From: an uncultured Collinsella sp.
GTDB taxonomy: Bacteria > Actinomycetota > Coriobacteriia > Coriobacteriales > Coriobacteriaceae
Assembly (NCBI GenBank): GCA_900552735.1
Contig: USBA01000024.1
Location: 1-15,520 of the forward strand
DNA: 15,520 nucleotides
Reading direction: 5' to 3'
Made by a program: the position numbers and the translations under genes
The notes under the pieces: model-generated
Databases searched by the model: none
Told to the model about the DNA's origin: nothing
The model's input: only the letters and a program-made list of their open reading frames with translations
Shown: piece after piece, positions 12,843 through 15,520 of the stretch
Position numbering within the stretch: the first letter of the stretch is position 1
Layout of the letters: each line of letters begins with the position of its first letter

Positions 12843-15293
12843 ATGCTGCAAAAAATCCAACGCTTTGGCGGGGCAATGTTCGCGCCCGCCATGCTGTTTT
12901 CTATATCAGGCCTCATGGTCGGCGTCTCCGCTCTCGCAACGACTGCGGACATCGTCGGCGATCTCGCCGTATACGGAACCCCTTGGTACGTTTTTTGGAC
13001 CATCATCCAGCGCGGCTCGTGGACGGTCTTTAAGCGCCTTCCGCTCCTTTTTGCTGTAGCGCTGCCCATCGGCCTTGCCCAAAAGCAACCGGCACGTTGC
13101 TGCCTCGAGGCACTCGTGGCCTATTTTGCCTATTGCTTCTTTTTGAGCGAAATCGTTAAGCTGAGCGGAGACAATCTTGGACTTAAGTACCCGTCGTCTT
13201 TGACCTCCGCTAGCGGCATCACCATCATCGACGGCATCAAGACGCTCGACACCGGCATTATCGGCCCACTGGCGGTATCGGCAACCGTCGTCGCCATCCA
13301 TGACCGCTTCTACGATGCCAAGGTTCCCGATTGGCTCGGCACGTTCTCCGGCTCCTCACTGGTCTATCTCATCAGCTTTTTCGCTGTGCTCGCCCTTGCC
13401 GTTATCTCGGCCGCCATCTTGCCCTTCGCATACACGGCAACCGAAACGCTGCGCCACGCGCTTACGGGCGTCGGCCCCTTCGGCGTGGGCATCTTTGTGT
13501 TTTTGGAGCGAGCGCTCGAGCCCATGGGGCTGCACCACCTGCTCTATATGCCCATCTATTACGACAATCTGGTCATTCACGACGGTATTTACGCCACGTG
13601 GACCAACCTGCTCCCCATTCTCTCCCATAGCACGCGCCCTTTAAATGAACTTGCGCCCTGGGCAGGTTTTACCGCCACCGGCTGGGTCAAGCTCTTTGGC
13701 CTTCCCGCCATCGCAGCCGCGTTCTACTCCACCGCAAAACCAGAGCGCCGCGCCGGCCTCAGGGTCATCCTTGTTCCCGCCATCATCGCCTCGGTGGTTT
13801 GCGGCGTTACCGAGCCACTCGAGTTTCTCTTTATGTTCACCCACCCCGGGCTCATTTTTCTCTACGCCGTCTTATCGTCTTGCCTTGCCACAACCATGAA
13901 TCTCTTTGGCATCGTCGGCATCTTCTCGGGCGGCCTCATGGAGATGGCAGCCTTCAACTTTATTCCGCTCATGCGCACGCATGCCAGTGCCTATCTTTTG
14001 GCGCTCGGTATCGGCCTTGCCTTTAGCCTCATCTTTTTTGTTAGTTTTCGAGCACTCATCTTGATCTATGACCTTAAGACGCCGGGCCGCGAGGATCATG
14101 TCGCCAATCGCGCGGCAATCGATCATTTAACGGGAAGCGGCTTTGCCAAAGAGCAATCTCCCAATGACGAGGTCAATAGTCAATCCGATCAAGATCACGT
14201 CCTCGCTGAGCGGGTAATTCAGCTTTTAGGTGGCGTTGGCAATATTGCGGGCGCAACCAACTGCGCCACGCGCCTGCGCGTCGAGGTCGCAGACCCTTCC
14301 ATCGTTGCAGATAACGCGTCGTTTGTCGCGGCGGGCGCCAAGGGCCTCATCATTACGGGCAAGACCGCCCAGGTGATCATCGGCATCTCCGTTCCCCGCG
14401 TTAAAGAGCATTTTGACCAGATCATAGGCCTCGAGCCGGGATTTGTACCCACCACCTCGGCCTCCCCTGCCGCCAGCCCAACCCACAAGCACGGCGATAT
14501 CTGCTTCTTCGACATTGACGGCACGCTCGCGTGGCAAGACCCTCGAGTGGCACAAGAGCTTCCCGAGAGCGAGCGAGACCTCTCCCCCTATCCCAATGAA
14601 GCGGTCTCGCAAGCCATCCGTGATTTTGTTGCCAAGGGCAATATGGCGTTTATCTGCACAGGGCGCACCTTCAGCTGCATCCACCCCAAACTTCTTGAGC
14701 TGCCCTGGACCGGCATCGTCTGTCTTGCGGGCGGTTACGCCGAGATCAACGGACACGCAATTCGCGATCTGTCGATGACGCCCGGCATGCTGCAGCGCCT
14801 TGCCCCCTATCTTGAGCAGTCGGGCGAGGTCATCCGCTTTGAGGGCCTCAACGGCGTCGTGCGCATGAGTGCCGATGCCCCCGATGCCCCCGGATACGCG
14901 CGCACCCTGGGCGACGCAGTCACGCAGCTGCAACATTACAGTGCCTACAAGATCTTGATGTCTACATCGCTCGCCAACCACATCGCTCAAGATAAGGCAC
15001 TTGAGCCGCTGCTGTGCTTTAACGAGCTCGAACTCGAGGTAACCGAAATCTCGCCCCGCGAATGCACGAAGCGCGGGGGCATCCAGTCTGTACTCGACGC
15101 CCTCGATCCCCACCACGGAACCGTATACGGCATCGGCGACGCCAGCAATGACGTCTCGCTGATGAACGCCGTCGATGTCGGTATCGCCATGGGCAATGCG
15201 CCGGACTATCTTAAAAAGCGCGCCGACTACATCACCGACTCGGTCGACAAAGATGGCGTCGTCAAGGCGCTCGAGCACTTTAGGCTTATATAA
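12843..15293 (+). CDS. PTS alpha-glucoside EIICB permease fused to a HAD phosphatase
   Basis: An 816-residue membrane protein with three modules. EIIC (about 1-415) begins KIQRFGGAMFAPAMLF and carries GIKTLDTGIIG, the LHH motif (230-232) and GVTEPLEFLF (321-330); it resembles the alpha-glucoside/maltose class (GlvC, MalP of Bacillus, AglA). EIIB (about 453-532) has the phosphorylated Cys474 in NCATRLR. After a Ser/Thr/Pro/Ala linker (533-550) comes a full Cof-type HAD hydrolase (551-816): DIDGT (557-561, nucleophile Asp557), CTGRT (605-609), Lys743 and GDASND (765-770), all catalytic positions kept. There is no EIIA domain, so EIIA-Glc must act in trans. It likely imports and phosphorylates a disaccharide; the HAD part may dephosphorylate the product or control sugar-phosphate stress. 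GGGAGG six bases before the ATG fixes the start. Domain calls are firm; sugar and HAD substrate are inferred. Confidence 0.9.
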   Translation: MLQKIQRFGGAMFAPAMLFSISGLMVGVSALATTADIVGDLAVYGTPWYVFWTIIQRGSWTVFKRLPLLFAVALPIGLAQKQPARCCLEALVAYFAYCFFLSEIVKLSGDNLGLKYPSSLTSASGITIIDGIKTLDTGIIGPLAVSATVVAIHDRFYDAKVPDWLGTFSGSSLVYLISFFAVLALAVISAAILPFAYTATETLRHALTGVGPFGVGIFVFLERALEPMGLHHLLYMPIYYDNLVIHDGIYATWTNLLPILSHSTRPLNELAPWAGFTATGWVKLFGLPAIAAAFYSTAKPERRAGLRVILVPAIIASVVCGVTEPLEFLFMFTHPGLIFLYAVLSSCLATTMNLFGIVGIFSGGLMEMAAFNFIPLMRTHASAYLLALGIGLAFSLIFFVSFRALILIYDLKTPGREDHVANRAAIDHLTGSGFAKEQSPNDEVNSQSDQDHVLAERVIQLLGGVGNIAGATNCATRLRVEVADPSIVADNASFVAAGAKGLIITGKTAQVIIGISVPRVKEHFDQIIGLEPGFVPTTSASPAASPTHKHGDICFFDIDGTLAWQDPRVAQELPESERDLSPYPNEAVSQAIRDFVAKGNMAFICTGRTFSCIHPKLLELPWTGIVCLAGGYAEINGHAIRDLSMTPGMLQRLAPYLEQSGEVIRFEGLNGVVRMSADAPDAPGYARTLGDAVTQLQHYSAYKILMSTSLANHIAQDKALEPLLCFNELELEVTEISPRECTKRGGIQSVLDALDPHHGTVYGIGDASNDVSLMNAVDVGIAMGNAPDYLKKRADYITDSVDKDGVVKALEHFRLI

Positions 15294-15406
15294 GCAGCCG
15301 GCACGCGCACGCGTCCCGTTTCCCCAAATCGCCAAAACAGACGCGCCGGCAACTCCAATGTGGCAATATGGTATCTGCACACCGCAACGATGCAACCTAA
15401 GAAAGA

Positions 15407-15520
15407 ATGCGAGAACCCGTGTCCAGTCCGTTTACCAGCTTTTTAGCCCAGCACTTTGGCCAGATCAACGACTATCTGGCCACGTTCTTTGACGGACAGG
15501 CGACCTCTGCCGATATCGAG
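15407..15520 (+). CDS. Start of a truncated gene, possibly a polyprenyl synthetase
   Basis: An open frame runs from ATG 15407 or GTG 15419 to the window edge (38 or 34 codons). A TAA at 15398-15400 limits the start to these two. Neither has a strong ribosome site: AAGAAAG lies too close to the ATG and rather far from the GTG. The visible protein (SSPFTSFLAQHFGQINDYL, then FFDGQATSADIE) is amphipathic and resembles the N-terminal helix of polyprenyl diphosphate synthases, which precedes the GKRxRP motif. That motif would lie outside the window, so the product is a guess. It is 113 bases after the PTS gene, with no convincing terminator between them. Confidence 0.45.
   Translation, partial: MREPVSSPFTSFLAQHFGQINDYLATFFDGQATSADIE

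Noticed and set aside
12843..15293. Trehalose permease TreB
   Set aside because: Despite the TreR-like neighbour, domain order is EIIC-EIIB, whereas TreB of Bacillus is EIIB-EIIC, and the EIIC sequence resembles the alpha-glucoside/maltose class.
15297..15350. Terminator after the PTS gene
   Set aside because: GCCGGC at 15297-15302 and 15345-15350 are complementary, but the arms are only six bases, 42 bases apart, and no T run follows.

Overview
The window reads as a high-GC, dense chromosomal segment of an anaerobic gut actinobacterium of the Coriobacteriia, most like Collinsella. That placement is an inference from base composition, codon use and gene repertoire; there is no rRNA or other phylogenetic marker here. 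The theme is import and cytoplasmic breakdown of alpha-glucosides (maltose, maltodextrin, glycogen, possibly trehalose).

Layout. (1) 112-1317, minus: a secreted coiled-coil cysteine hydrolase for cell-wall remodelling. (2) 1584-2645, plus: galE with its own terminator. (3) 2865-6766, plus: malQ (4-alpha-glucanotransferase) then glgP (glycogen/maltodextrin phosphorylase), with a GC-rich hairpin between them and a good terminator after glgP. (4) 6767-7223: a 457-base gap between convergent genes, holding terminators for both sides and three copies of a 55-base inverted-repeat element of fixed geometry. (5) 7224-11589, minus: a four-gene CUT1 sugar ABC transporter operon (lipoprotein, two permeases, ATPase), with hairpins at two gene junctions. 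(6) 11896-12615, minus: a GntR/UTRA regulator resembling TreR. (7) 12843-15293, plus, divergent from the regulator: a PTS permease of the alpha-glucoside EIICB type with a complete HAD phosphatase fused to its C-terminus. (8) 15407 to the edge: the start of another gene, perhaps a polyprenyl synthetase.

How the parts fit. Four near-identical copies of TTGTTTAWAC, plus a weaker fifth, lie in the control regions of malQ-glgP, the ABC operon, the regulator and the PTS gene. They match the GTNTANAC core of HutC/TreR-type operators and closely resemble the B. subtilis tre operator. I infer one local regulon in which the TreR-like protein controls two sugar uptake routes and the malQ-glgP pathway.

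Most novel candidate. The EIICB-HAD fusion could import and phosphorylate a disaccharide and then dephosphorylate it in one polypeptide, delivering free disaccharide to MalQ and GlgP. No 6-phospho-alpha-glucosidase is present in the window. The triple 55-base repeat is the second signal that no standard feature explains.
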